Source of the DNA: Campylorhamphus procurvoides
Taxonomy: Eukaryota > Chordata > Aves > Passeriformes > Dendrocolaptidae
Length of the DNA: 64,000 nt
Reading direction: 5' to 3'
Assembly (NCBI GenBank): GCA_013396655.1
Contig: WBMV01005979.1
Coordinates: 1,295,744-1,359,743 of the forward strand
The translations under genes were made by a program, and so were the position numbers. Shown here piece by piece: positions 49,590 to 63,067 of this stretch (position 1 is its first letter; the number at the start of each line of letters is the position of its first letter). The notes beneath the pieces were generated by a model. That model did no database searches, was not told the DNA's origin, and saw nothing but the letters and a program-made list of their open reading frames with translations.

Positions 49590-51800
49590 CTCAGAGACAA
49601 AACTGTTGCATCCCTTGAAAACTAATGTTCATAGGAGTTATTACAACATCTGGATTAACAAATTATTTCCAATACTGTCTTTAATTCATACAAGCATAAG
49701 TCTTTAAATTCAGGAAGTGCATCAGAAAGTAATGTGAGACCACTGTTTCAAAAAAAAAGGAAACATTTACTGTCTAGAAGAGTTGCTTGTTGCTCCTCTT
49801 CCAATTAACTTCCATGTATTTTACTGCTTTTTTCCCTACTCAGTATGATCCAGTTAAATGTTTCCAGTTAAGCCTACTTAAATATAATGCTTACTCTTCT
49901 ATGTCTTTTACAAACATTCATCTGTAGTGTTTGCTCTCTACTCTTTTCATTATTAAATAATGAGATTGTAAAACTAGGATTTAGAAACTTTGTAAAAAGA
50001 ACATCCAAATCAATTATGAATTTGAAAATACTTTAGCCTTCTTTTTCCGTGCTCCACATTGCAGTGACAAATAATAATCTACCAGTGGGAGACATTTCAC
50101 TGTGTTGGTGTGTTTTGGTTTTTTTTAGAAATCTTGCATATTGGAAGTAATTTAACTTGCACTGTCTCTTTTCCCTGCCAACACGTGGTAGTTTCAAACT
50201 AGCCAGGCTGGTGTGCAGGGCAGTTCTGTAGGAAACTCTGCAGTGGCAATCATGGTGTTTTGTTTCTGACAATAGTTTCCTGAAAACTAATTACTGAAAG
50301 TCTAAAAATGCCTTGAAAGAAGACAGGCCTCTGCTTTCATCCTTCCAAAAGTTGGAAGAACAGGTGAGAAAGAGCATGTGCTATCATTACAGTCATGGGG
50401 CTTTTTTCTTCCCATCTAGCTAAATGTCAGTCTTTTAAAAATCCAGCTTAAAGACTCATTTTAACAACACACATCAAAGGCAGATTCTCAGGTGAGTGGA
50501 ATGGTGTGGAAAAGTAGACAACAGTGACTGACAGACATGGAAAGCGTCCAGCTGAGAAACCACACTTCTGTGTTAATTGCAAAAGGATGTCAAGAAAAGT
50601 TGAGAGTTTAATCTCCTTTTTGTGCTTTTAGTCTATTTTTATACTGGAATGGGGGAAAAGCTGGTTTCACCTTTCAGTTCTTATGCAACAGAGCAAATTT
50701 ATTCAAATGTTTACATTTTCTCCTGAAGGTTTTTGCTCTGACTATAACTATTATAAAAGTGCTGTAACAACAAGAGTTTAAAAAAAAATGTTTCACTGCC
50801 CTTAGGTTGTGCAAATAACAGCACTGTACACATATCCAGTGGCCTCTGCCAGCATGACTCAGTGAGTAAGAAGCCCTTTACCAACTCAGTTGGTCTCCTT
50901 CTTTAATAAGTACATTCTCCTAGAACACTCAGTTATTTGTCTGATGAAAAAAAAAAATCAAAGAAAAAACGAGAAGCAAAGAGATGGAAAAAAACATGGA
51001 CCATAGACGAGTTCAATTCGGTTGCCAGCTCTTTAAACAAGGAAGCAGAAGGCAGAAAGTAGAGCTGTGTTGTGTAATTCTTTTGTTGTTTCCTCTGCTT
51101 TTCAGAGTGCCTTGGCTATTTGATCACTAGCAGATAGGTGCTGTAGCCATTTTTAGAGGCTACTAGAGGCTTACCTTTATATGCCCCTTTTAGAACTATA
51201 CTTCATAGTGAATGGCAAGAAAAACTTCACCTACTGATCTTTAAAATAACTTGCAGGGAAAATGGTGAGATATCACACCACCATTACCTTGATTTTTCTT
51301 TCTGAGGCTCACTTTCACTTTTTGGTTGGGGGAGAGAGAAGATTGAATTCACTCAATGAATATGGTGCTACTTGACCTTTAAATGTCAAAATCCCTTTGA
51401 ATGGCATTACTATGAACTCTGCAGCCATACACCATATGTGAATGGCTAATATACATAAGAATCAAGAGATATATTTCATGATACACAGCCAGGCTTATGA
51501 ATTCATTTTATTATTCCTATCACCTCCCCAACCCCATGAAAACAAATTTTCAACTAGTTACTGTTATTTTAAGAAGAGAGTAGGGAGAGTATATACCGGC
51601 AGGCTGACTGACATAAGTCAGCCAACTCTTCCAGCTAAAGGTTTGAGTCTGCAAGCTGTTTCTTGTGGGTGGATCTCTGTGCTTAGATTGAGAAGCCTGC
51701 AGAATTTAAACTGAAATCAGCTACAGCTAAGTTATAAGACAACTCTTACTTTAAAAGTTATTCAAGTGAAGAACCACTTACAGAGTGAAGTCACTTTACA

Positions 51801-51817
51801 TATTATTATTATTATTA
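51801..51817 (+). repeat. (ATT)n microsatellite
   Basis: About five and a half ATT units. Short and otherwise unremarkable. Confidence 0.85.
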
Positions 51818-52225
51818 CCACATTTCATTTGCTCCCAATTAGTTATAACAATATGAATGTTCTCTGTAATTACTTTTTGTGTGCATTTGTCTCAGGAGAG
51901 GCTTCAATCACTACATCTACCTGGATGAAATCCGAAATTTGAACCAAATATCCTATGTTTTCCCTTCCAAGCTATGGAGAAAGGCAGAGTAGGGGAGTCA
52001 GAGATAAAGAGGGAACTAAAAATATTCCCAGTACAGTTGACAGTTTCATTCAGGTTCATCTCTCTAACCCAAGGGTGTTTGGCAAGGATTTAGTCATAAT
52101 AGATGTTCTGTACTGTTCTCAGCTAAGACAAAATAGCAGATTTTGTCTGGTTCTTATGCCAATAAAGAAAGGAAGATTAAAGGGCACTTTTCTCCATCAC
52201 TTTCTGAAGCAAAACATGACAGATT

Positions 52226-52258
52226 AATTCAAAATAATTCAAAATATTAATTCAAAAT
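52226..52258 (+). repeat. AATTCAAAAT repeated three times
   Basis: Two exact 10-bp units in tandem and a third after a three-base interruption. A small slippage product. Confidence 0.85.
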
Positions 52259-53581
52259 TATGCCTATGGTATTCCACAGAAGACAGAATGGATTTCTACT
52301 GGTGGCTGTCCTTTTGCTTGCAGTTGTGGACTGCTCTGTTTTACCCATTGGAGGGTTCTTCTGCCTACAGAAAAGATGTTTAGCCTTCAGGAAGGGAGAA
52401 TGAATAACATGATAAACTTGCCATGATTTCTCACACTCACTTGGTCTAGACTAGTGGAAGCGGCTGTCACAAAGAATCAGGATCAGGGCTCTGCTGTGCT
52501 GCAGAAGCAGTACACAGCCTGAGCAGCCTGCAGGAAACTAGTCACTGTAGAAATCTGGGTATTACATGTTGCTGGGTGGCCAGACTATAACCACAAATAG
52601 TCCCGTTTTTTTGGTGTATAAAAATATAGGCATGCACAATTTTCACCATTCATTCAATTTTCTTATTCCATCTTTCTGAGTTAGAAGTCACGGACTCATT
52701 TGCAGAATTTAACCAGTAATGCCTGTCATGTTGAGCTGGAAACACCTCTAGAACATGACAGAATTATAGTGCTTACAACGCCCACAGGAAACAGTTGTCA
52801 TCCCACAGGCAAGTGAGAAATTGAGTCACCATATCACCATCATCTCCTACAGCCCAGCCGAGTGTCCTAATTATAACATCATTCCATATTCAGAATCATC
52901 TAAGTAAAATGAAGACTCAAAGGTAAGCACCTCGCCGGCACAACATGCTGTCTCACATTTGAATTACAGACACTGAGTCTGGGTCATGACCTGCAAGATA
53001 TCCTCAGGAGGTACTGCAGGCCAGAGGAAGGGCTGTTCAATATTCACATGATGAAGTGCTTTATCCTGAAGAGAATGGGTCATGGCTACCACTGTGAACT
53101 TTCCACCCAGCCACACAAAACTCCTCCCCTGTGCTCACTAGTACACATACTGACCCAGCACTAAGTTCGTTTACAGAGCTTTCCTCCCAATCAAATGAGC
53201 TAATTTAATTACTTAATGGCCCTTAGGAAGCAAATTTAAAAGTGATAATTTATTTTACCATTTAGCATTTCAAAAATATTTTCCCAAGACCTCAGTTCAG
53301 ATGTATGGGGTGTTGTCCACAGGGCAGTACGGCTTGCCTACAATTTTCACCCACCAGCCTGAAGAAGGTACCTTGTAGTTAAAAGTACCATACCAAGCAA
53401 AAATAAAGAAAACCCTCCTATTACAAACCCAAGAAAATCCTCTTTCATTTACACAACTGTCACCCGAGAACAAAATTACAGGTATTGCAGATTTTTGTGG
53501 TTTGTCATACATTAGCTTCAAGTTTTCTCACAGAATGTAAATCTCCTCCAAGTGGGCAGATATGCTGTACATGACTCCCAG

Positions 53582-53695
53582 CTAAGTGAGATTGCACAGG
53601 TAAATGGTGATGGCAATTGTTAATCCCAGAAAGCAATACCTGGATTCTTCCATGCTGAAAACACTGCTTTCAGCAGCTGAAATTGTGTCTTCTAC
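53582..53695 (-). other. Candidate terminal exon with a hydrophobic tail
   Basis: An excellent acceptor (TTTGTGTTTGAATTTTCAG) opens phase 0 into 37 codons, VEDTISAAESSVFSMEESRY then CFLGLTIAITIYLCNLT, and a TAG. The last 17 residues could form a membrane segment. An internal donor (CCAG|GTATTG at 53640/53639) would instead make a 56-nt internal exon ending ESR. A possible upstream partner is 54161-54215, where CAG acceptors precede a segment open in the compatible phase (ARRFSLQ) with donor CCAG|GTATGTC. I recognise no family. It could be a lineage-specific gene, part of a diverged SOHLH2, or chance. Confidence 0.2.
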
Positions 53696-54980
53696 CTGAA
53701 AATTCAAACACAAAATCAAGACTCATAAATATGAGTCATTAAAAGTTACTCAGAACTTTTGGTATGAAGGTCTTCTCACAGATTTATTTCCATTCTTTTA
53801 ACTGAAAATAAAATACATATGTTAGAACAATAAACATCAACATTTGGTATTGTGTTTCTATTTCTTTCCCATAGCAAATAGTATCTTTATTCCAGAGAAG
53901 CTGCAATCTTAGAACATGGCACATGTTGTCTAGACTGGCTTTGATTTCCTACCTTTTTTACCAGGAAAATCAAGCAGTTATTCTTGCAAACTACCTATAT
54001 TTCAGAGTTTTGTGTTTCCATGACTCAGTTAAAAGCCAGGTGCCTCAAAGTAACTTTAGATATTAGCACCTTTAATGCTTTCACCATAGCCTTGGTTTAA
54101 AAACACAGGACAAGAAACATACAAATAGAAAAGGCTTATTTGATAGTAGTGACATACCTGGAGAGAAAATCTTCTGGCATTTCTGCACACACCAAAGAAG
54201 CCTGAAGTTACCCTTCTTGAGATTCACCAGCCTGACTAGTCAGCTCATAGACAGAAGACATTGATATCACTGCTTTGTTAAAATTGCCAAAATCACAATT
54301 TCAGGTTCTTAAACATCAGCTGTGCTTAAGGTCAGTGAAAAAGTAGAAGAGCTGTTATATTTAAAATAGTGATGTTTGGGCAACAACTGAGATGACTAAG
54401 CTGATAAGAGCATCTCTCTCAGAGATATACTTATTAGAAATGTTGATTTGCCTGTAGATTTGATTAGGTGAAAAGGTTACACAAAATATCTTCAGCATTC
54501 CTTATTAAGAAGACCTTTTCCTTTCACTTGATTATGATTACTCTCAGTGTTCTTTCTTGTACACATACATTTCAAAATATAAAGTGGTATTTAAAAAAAA
54601 ATGAAAGGAACTACCATCTTATTTTATTTAATCATTCCAGCAGAACATTTTCTGTTTATCAAACACCAAAGAATTCTAGATGACTGTGGAAAACATATAT
54701 TTTGCAATATACATGCAATGACATCAGTGATGCATTTATTTTTGCACTGTAGAAAACTCCATTAACAAGAAAACATCTAAAGGCTGAACTGTTCAAAGAC
54801 ATTTGAGGGTTCTGAAATGGAGTAAAGTGCAGAATTTTCTGGTTAAGCTGCAGTTCATCATGAACTGGACAATAACTGAAATGGAAGCTCTCCCCACTTC
54901 AGTTGGATAAGATAAAGCACAGCTGACAAGAGCTCTCCACCATTCCTGAGCATCATCCTGATGACTGGACTACTGGTTGG

Positions 54981-54996
54981 CTGGATGGATGGATGG
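54981..54996 (+). repeat. (GGAT)n microsatellite
   Basis: Three to four GGAT units within a T/G-rich context. Confidence 0.8.
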
Positions 54997-56899
54997 CATA
55001 GGCTTCCCCCACATCAGCATCTGAGTGCTGCAAATCTCATCCTATGATTTTTAACTTCTCCCATGCAACATACCGAGAGTGTCGGCAGCAGGCTCCCTTT
55101 CTGGAACCTAAGTTTCAAGCTCTATGTAATTTGGGCCCTCTTGGAATCTACTCTGTAAAGTCCTTTGAAAATCTGGCTCATAATATAAACCTTAACACCA
55201 CATTCTGTAGTACCCAGACCCACTTTTTAAGGGTCCAGAAATCTACTGGATACTGTTAGAGAGTCTTTGCACAGATATATGGGGCAAGTACCTCAGCTAT
55301 GCTTACACTCTGGCTCGGAAAGCATGCAGGTTTACTTTAAAAAATTTCTCTTTTTTTCTTTATATGAGAATTCTACTAGCCCACTAAACTTGTTAAGCCT
55401 TACAAGTAAGAAAATTATGTCCTCAGCAAATTTCTTTCTTTCTGTAGCAGAAGTATCTTCCTTGACTCTGAGCACAGTTTTATATTTAAAATAGTCCCTC
55501 AAAGGTATTTCTTAAGTAAACCTTTCATAGGCCATTATGGTGTAACCTTCCTCCTCTCCCCCTGCTTTGTACCAATGCTTATTTAAATTTGAAGTTTGAT
55601 ACTACAGTGTTTTTATATTCACATTGAACTTTTCCTCAAAACAACTCAAAACTTGTATGTACCGGTTTTGCCTTTCATTGTATAAACCTATTATTTAGAT
55701 TTTAGAGGGACTGTTTTGGGTTGGGATTGTTTTTGGCATTTGTGTGGGAGTTTCTAGGGGGGATATTTTTCCACATCATCAGAGCACTAGTTGGGAAAGC
55801 AGCAGGGTGCTCTTTGTCCTCTGTAGCGATAGCTTGTTCTTTTTTTAATTTTTTGTATCTTTGGGCACAGACTGTTCCATCTTTCCTACTTTAATATGCC
55901 ATGGGCACTGCTCCTAAATGATAGTTTCCTGAGACCAGAGTTGTAGTCCATAGAGCCATACTAAGAAATGCAATTCAAGTACTTCACAGTAAAAGTTTTG
56001 ATGGTGAGAGAAGAGAGGACATACAGTTCAAAAAGGGCATAGCAGGTGCCACTGTAGCTGGCACTGGCACTAGGAAACAGATGGTCCTGGGAAATTACCA
56101 GGCCAGAAAATAATAATTGAACTCTACTGTGGCTCAGGCTCACAGGTGAGCAATTTTAATAAAATGAGATGAAGGACTGTTTTCAGTGCTGTGAAATGCT
56201 ATTATGAGAAAGGATGTGCTGCAGGCTGTAGAGAACAGAAGAATCAGCAATTAAACCAATTAAGTAGGCAGGGGAGACCCCTAGGAAGCGTGAGACAGCT
56301 ATTTTTGCCAAGGTTTTTGGAATATCTGCCCTGAAAACTGCTATAACTCCTCCCACTGAATCCTAGCCCAGGGGGACAGTGTGAAATGCCAGATCACTGC
56401 AGAGGCATTAGCACAAGTTCACAACTCTTCCACCTCTGTGTCCTACTCAGCCTTTTCAGGAAAGACTAATTGCAGTGACATCCACATAGTTAAAAAATAA
56501 GCCAACAATGGAGAATGTTTTTCTGTTCTGTACCATGAGATACTGTCAAATTTACCACTGAAAGCATGCATGTTGGTATAATTGCTGAATTTTTTTCTAA
56601 TCATTATATGTCTAAAACCTGTAGCTTCCAGTTACGTGTGAGATCTTAACATGAAGCAGGGTCATGAGGAGGACAAAGTGCATGAACCCACCGCTGTAAG
56701 GTAACTTGTACACACGTGCTAAAGCTGTAAACCCCGGGCTGCCAGTAACAATCTGGGGCACGATAATCCCATAATGAGCAACAGCAGGTGCTAAAGTGCT
56801 TAAAGTAAATCACTCCTGCAGTCAGCAAATTGTTATTTATGTCAGCACTACCAATGAGTCCAACTCTGACTCAAGGATGAGCAACAGCCAGTGACCCCT

Positions 56900-57620
56900 G
56901 ATACTTGAGGGCTGGGAGTTTCAGAGGATCCCCAGGCGGGCAGGGCAGGGCCGGGCAGGTCAGGGACCATCTCACTGCTCCAGGCAGGAGCAGCACAAAG
57001 TGGGGGCAGGGTGTTACCAGGGGCAGCAACAGCCCCAGGCATCAGGAACCTCCGTGGAGGTGTGGACAGCCAAGGCTGGGATGGGACATCTGCCTGCAAG
57101 TGGAGTTGAGGAGTTGTCTTCCATGAGAATCAAGGTCAGGCCCAGCCCAGGATGACTGGGGCATCAAAGTGGAGCCAAGGAACTGAGCATGGTTTTCTAA
57201 TATACAGTTTCTTGTTTTCACCCTTGATTAGATTTTCTATCTCTGTCAAGACTTTTGTTGATTTGAATTGCGAAGAATTCCCATTACTTGTCCAGCGTAG
57301 CATGTCTGCGGGTACACCCAAAAACACCAGCCAATGGAGAGGCAGTAGTACAAATTAAGAAACATTAGGAAAGGCAGCAATGAGCACAACACAACACAGT
57401 ATGTTTTCAGACTTGGTGCTTTTCCGTAGCTGTCCAGAGTGGAAAACACAGCACAGATCTATGGTCTTTCACTCCTCACCAGCCAGCAAAAGGCGTGGGG
57501 CTGTCACACCCCTCTGAGCCAGGACAGTTGCGGCAGCACAGGAGCAGTGTCCATCCTCGCTGTTCAAGTGTCGATGAGACTGAAGGACTGGCCTCAGACG
57601 TGCTTTCTGATGGCAGCCTA
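56900..57620 (-). other. GC-rich patch with an open segment and splice-like borders
   Basis: This 0.7-kb patch is clearly richer in G+C than its flanks (densest at 56930-57110 and 57480-57610) and retains several CpG. On the minus strand 57579-57480 has an acceptor CAGTCCTTCAG and a donor GGCTG|GTGAGG and is open for 33 codons (SHRHLNSEDGHCSCAAATVL...). The same frame is open for about 30 codons upstream. I recognise no protein. It could be a small promoter island, an unrecognised repeat or an exon. Confidence 0.3.
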
Positions 57621-60600
57621 AGGCAAGGCAGATGATTTCATCCAAACATTTTAAGTGTATTTGGACAAATTATTCTTGCCTCAGAAATATATTATACTAA
57701 TGAAGTTATGCTGTCAGCTATTGCAGGCCTGGCAGGAATTGCAAACTATTTTAATCCTTCAAGCACACATTTGCTCAGCCAACAATTTGACTTGTCATTA
57801 GTGAATTCCTAGCTCAGCTTTTTAAGAGACAGGAACACACAATAAAGTATTGATCTCCAGGTTATTGATTCCTATCACAGTTGCATCAGATTTCTTCTAA
57901 GGTCTGTAGCAAATTGATCTAAGAGATGTATTTTCCCAGCTGTATACTGGACATCCATAGGATTTAGGGAGATCTTTTTAGCATAATGCAGCAACTTGTT
58001 GATTTGGTTTCAAAAACGCATGGAGCTTGCCAAATGTCTTCAAAAGGAAGGGGGAAAAAAAGAGGTAATTTGTCTTTGTAAGTACTGATACAACATGAGA
58101 ATAGATCTGTGGCCTTGTAAATAAGATGCTTGAAGAACAGGTCCTCTGTTGCATGCTGGGTTGCTGTAAGAGGAAAAGATCAACCCCAGGGAGAGTCAAA
58201 TTGCAGGTCAGTATTGCTTCTTGGCTCAGACCCTCTACTGATCTTGGGTGTCACCGTCCCTAACCAGAGCAAGAAAAATAAAGACATTTTCAAGAATTCG
58301 GTTCAACCTACCTTTCTACATACTAGACAGTTATTCTGAATTTGTCATCTTATATTCTCTTTCTAGTCAGTGGAGAGAAATCCAGCTGATGTGTCAACTG
58401 ATCCATTTTAAGCATGTTTGTTAGAATGAGAGGAACTGCACTCTGAAGGTGTCTATTTTTTTTCCCCATTGACTGCTCATGGAATATACAGTGATTAGCT
58501 CAGACTTAGATGCATGACTTTCAAGCTGCAAGCAGGGACAGATGATTCCCACACTAATTTTCCTTCTTCTCTTCTTTTTTAAAGATGTCTCAGTATCCTG
58601 TTCCTAATCAGCACAGGCCAAGTCAAGAGCACACACCCTTGTTGCTTCATCCTTCCCCCAAAATAACCCTTCAGCTGTGCATGATTTCTCTGGTCCCCAC
58701 ACTGCATTGCTCTGTTATACCACATCATTCTTTAGCAGATTCCCTACGGGACACTTGCTAGTTGTGTGGAGGGACCAGACAGCTGCAGGGGAAAGCGCCT
58801 GTTGTACAGTGGTGGGGGAGTGAGGCCTCACATGGGATCCTCCTCTTTTCAGGGCTGGCATTTTTCCCTCTGACAAGACTTGCACAGCAACTGGTGCCAC
58901 TGCCAGGTTGCATTCATTGGGAAATACCCTGACATGAATCTTTATTAGTAAATCTTTTCAGTAAGATGCAGGAGCCACAGATGTTAAGTTTCTGCACAAC
59001 GTAGCACCAATGTTATCCATTTTCATTGTAAAAGTAAAGGAAATCCATTTTATTGAGGTCAGGCTTACTTAGGTTCAGTGTGGTTCTACCACCTGGCTTC
59101 CTTCCAGCACTGGTGTTTTTACCTTCGTATCACTTCTCAGTACCAGGAACATACTATGCCCCCCGCCAATTTACAGATGGGTTCCTGAAACAGAATTCAT
59201 CTTCTCCCACGCAACAAGGGGAGAGGTGGGGAAGTTACATGGGACCAGAGCATAGGAATTTTACCAGTCTAGAAAGGGCGTCTGGGAGAGCTCTTTTTGT
59301 GCAGTGTTGCATCAAGTTGCTCACAGAACAACAGGGAAAGCCTGATCCCACCTGCATGCTGCTCCTCTAGATATGAGATAGTCGTTTGGGCTCTACACGG
59401 TTCTTAGTGGGTAGTTTACAGCACAGATTAATGAAGTAGAGGAAAACTGGATTCCAAGCTGTAACCTGCAAGAAACTACATCCAGTGTTTGTATTTTTTG
59501 AAGGGAAGGTTAAACTGATCTGACAAGTTAAATAAAGTATTGTCACCTCATTATTCACTCTAGAGCTGTCTGCCACTAGGGTGACGCCTGTATGTAAAGA
59601 GATAAAACTGTTTCAATAAGTTATGATTTTAGTCCACACACTTTACATCTGCTTCCAACTAGAGTTAGTTCAAAGTACAGTTTATGTTTGACACCAGGCT
59701 GGCAGCAACAGCAGAAGCTTAATAACAGAGATGTTAATTTTTTAATTAATTTATTTGCTTGCTACTGTGTCTGCATCACATTTGTAAAAAAAGGTGCACA
59801 GCATCTTCCTCTACTGGAAATGTATTAAGGGTAAATTACATACCTCATCTTTACCAGTGGAGATGAAATATCACAGGAATCAGGGAAACTGTGAACTGTA
59901 TCACCTAGTCAGGAGCTATATGGAGGACACATTAAACAAAGTATTTAAGCAATGAAATATCTTGCTTATTATTAATAATATCCTGTATTTGAGGAAGCTC
60001 ATCACCCAAGTTGTCTGGAGCCTGTGGCTATGCTGCATAATTACATAATATCCAGCCACACAGTCAAGGCCTATCCAATAAACATTTTAATTTTATTCTA
60101 TCATAGAACAATACACTGCTGCTATACTGATTCATTAAAAACAAAAGTCATGACTCAGTACCCTCTTATATCATGAGACTTTAAAAGAAAAAAAAAGAGC
60201 GGCTTTTTAAATAAGAAACTTATCAGCATTTCGGCTTTTAAATATATATTTTCCAGAAACAATATGGGTAAATACTTAAAATGCCTTGGTTGCCTCAAAA
60301 TCATGATTCATCTGAAATCAGTGGACTTGTATGAGTAACCACATAAAGGAAGTATGTGCCAAGATATCAAATTTCCCGGTCCATCTATTAAAGGCACTTA
60401 CACACTATAACCAGTATATCTGAAATCGCAATTATGTTCTATGCTGAAGGAAGAAGTTTGGCCAGACTCAAACCTTCATCTCTGATCCTGTCTTCCTCAG
60501 ATGTTTAGCTCCATTCAATCACTGACCACAGCTGTCAGCAATTCAGTTTCCCATTTTTGTTTTCAGATTCCGTCAGTTTCATGTATGATGCACAGTGACT

Positions 60601-61393
60601 TTAGAGGAGACAGAATTTACCTTGCAATGGTCAGCAACATTAAAAAAGATCACTATGTTATGAAATCAGGGGAAAACCGGACATCACAACACCCTCATAT
60701 CTATTTTAAATAAACCTAGCTCTGTGATTCTGTCTTCTATGCCTAAAATAATAGTACATACTATGCTTTGAAGGATTAATTAATCCCAAATGTGCTGAAA
60801 TAGTCATATAAAAGATATTGTATAAAGCCATGTAACTGTTCATTGCTGTAAATGTCAACAAAGCACATTTCACAGGACAACATAATAGCAGTAAGAAAAG
60901 CCCACACAAGATTAATCCAGGAATTTCAAAACACTCATCCACCCGAAACCACCAAACCAAACAAAAAATTCCTACATGGTTCGAGATAGCTAGAAGTGCA
61001 AAAATTTTATTCAGGTCCAAAGAGGCAACACAGCACTTCTGAAACAAAAAGCTATCTTTTTACTGTTGCAAAGAAACTGGAGTTGTCAAATTTAATCAGC
61101 AGGTTTGTCCTTATTTTCAGAAAGGCAGGAAGAAATTTAAATGCCAAGTAATTTGAAGAGTAAGAGTACAGAACCACAACCACTTTGCACAGCAAACATT
61201 AGAGCTGGACATGCAATTAGAATGGTCAAACACATGTTTTAGTGCTTAATTATCATACGACTGAGTTTCAAATCCAGAGATTGCTCCTGGCAAGCTGAAA
61301 CAGGGACTCAATAGGACATAGTCTGCTCTTCTCCTCAGGTCATTGCTGTACCAAACTGTAGCAATAAATGCCTCTTTTTAGGCTGCAAAAAAA

Positions 61394-61426
61394 TAATCTC
61401 TTTTTAATCTCTTTAATCTCTTTTAA
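61394..61426 (-). repeat. Short AATCTCTTTT tandem repeat
   Basis: Three imperfect units of AATCTCTTT(TT). On the minus strand this gives repeated KEIKEIKK-like codons inside a chance open frame. Confidence 0.7.
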
Positions 61427-62931
61427 GTCCTTAGTGAGAACCACCCATGAGGGAAACATACAAGTCTCCTGCCACGAATAAATGCTGTTCTGCCCTCTTT
61501 GTGCAATGTTTCCAGTTATTCTGAGGTGCTGCAGGGAGGAGACTTGAGTGCATTGACTAATATTTGATTCAGAGACAGCAGTAGTAAATTGCTGCATGAA
61601 TCCAAGATCTGGTTCTTCTTTACTACTGCAGATGTCCCTTGTCTTTTATGCCAAAAGGACAATTATGGCGATTTTACCCCTCTCCTTATCCACAATGACA
61701 AATGCCAGCACAATCAACATTTGGAAATTTGCCATGCAAAAAACAGGAAGAGAAGAGTGCTAACCTAATCAGCTGTGCTATGCTGTAAGACAAAAACTGG
61801 CCAGGCAGACCACTCTGCTTATGACAGAATGATACCAGGTGCATGGCAACATGAGAAATATCTGTAATGAATTTCATACAATGTAAGAGCTAAAAATGAG
61901 GGTTCCATACTGCATAAGCTGTACCATGGTGCAGGTCTTTTCTCTCTGCATTTTAGAATGACACCCTTGGTCTGTTTTGTATGAGTTTAATTACAGCAAC
62001 ACTTTAATGCTGTCAGTAATAAGGAACTATTAGTACTGCTCTTAAAGAGGCAAAATGCTTTTATATTGCAAAGAGCTAGGGATGCTCTTAAAATTATAAA
62101 GGGCAGTCAAGGAATCACATTTGCTCTGCCAACAGCTTTTAAAATGGAATCCAGAGGCTTGAAGCTTCATTACCAAAACATTTTTCCTGTTGCCACTCAA
62201 AAAAATTCTGCTGAAGTTTAGTGACTAAAATGTAGGTAATAAAACTGCAACAATAATTCCATGCATTTTTAACGATGAAAAGACAAAGTAGTTCTACTTT
62301 CACTGAAGAGATTACTTTTAGGGCTGGCATTATTTTAGACCCTAAAAGTACAGGGATCAGTGCCACTGAAGGATACAAGAGATTTTTATGGAACACAGAC
62401 TGTGGATAAAAGGGTTCATCTGAGAGTTCAAATTTCAAAGAGCGACATACCAATATCAGGAGAAATAGCATGGATATAGTGTTTAAAAGAAACAATACAT
62501 TTATAAGATAGGCTCTGAAAAATACTTAATAAAAAGGGCTCAATTTTTCTACCATTTCTATCCATTACTGCTTCCTAAAGTAGCTGGAAATGGTGCTGTG
62601 CTTCTAAACCAGGCAGAAAGAAAGTGGTGGGCAACACAGGATCTATGGAAAGCCAGCTTTTAAAAAAGTTATATTTGAGACAACACTTCAGATTACATCA
62701 GTCTGTCTTTTTCTTCTTGGTTGAGAGGCCAAAATTGCTAGAGGTTTGTTTGTTTTCCATGGTTGCTGTGCAGTGAGAGTTCAGTACATAGTGTATAAAG
62801 ACATTAAATATTCTCCAAGTCTTCCAATACCTCACACCCAGAATCACTAATGTGTACCAGAATGGAAAAGGTCAGAGATCACCAGTAGAAAGATGGCAAC
62901 TAGAAGAACAATTTTGTTAAGCAGAGAAACA

Positions 62932-62937
62932 TTTATT
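62932..62937 (-). terminator. CCDC169: Poly(A) signal AATAAA for the CCDC169-like last exon
   Basis: AATAAA on the minus strand lies about 130 bases after the stop codon at 63068 and is followed by T- and GT-bearing sequence. It gives a short 3' UTR ending near 62915. It is the first canonical signal downstream of the stop that I noticed. Confidence 0.5.
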
Positions 62938-63067
62938 TTAAGCCTGCCAAAAAGACATGCTAGTCTGGATCTGGCATAACAAAAAGGCACTAATACTTTC
63001 ATTTTCAATTTAGAAGCTTTCAGTTATTATTTTTAAGTGACTGGAAATTCTTGGCATTAATATTAAA

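Larger units (their letters stand above)
49590..53581. other. Stretch without a recognised gene
   Basis: AT-rich sequence with an ATT microsatellite (51801) and a short AATTCAAAAT repeat (52226). A plus-strand segment near 52858-52921 has acceptor-like (CATCTCCTACAG) and donor-like (CTCAAAG|GTAAGC) borders but contains stops in the frames I checked, so at most it would be a non-coding exon. A minus-strand donor AAAG|GTAAGCC near 51174 has no open exon behind it. Confidence 0.5.
53696..62914. other. Region where SOHLH2 5' exons would be expected; none recognised
   Basis: By human gene order the beginning of SOHLH2 should lie just after the CCDC169 end. I looked on the minus strand for its conserved N-terminal region and found no convincing match. 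The stretch contains a GGAT microsatellite (54981), a GC-rich patch (56900-57620) and a TCTTTTTAA repeat (61394). The other open frames are short and unassigned. Confidence 0.45.

Noticed and set aside
52858..52921. Plus-strand exon with CTCCTACAG acceptor and AAAG|GTAAGC donor
   Set aside because: No open frame that I could follow and no neighbouring exon. At most it is a speculative non-coding RNA exon.
62139..62495. 118-codon minus-strand frame as a SOHLH2 exon
   Set aside because: Rich in Leu, Phe and Cys, with no match to the SOHLH2 N-terminal region and no good donor and acceptor pair.
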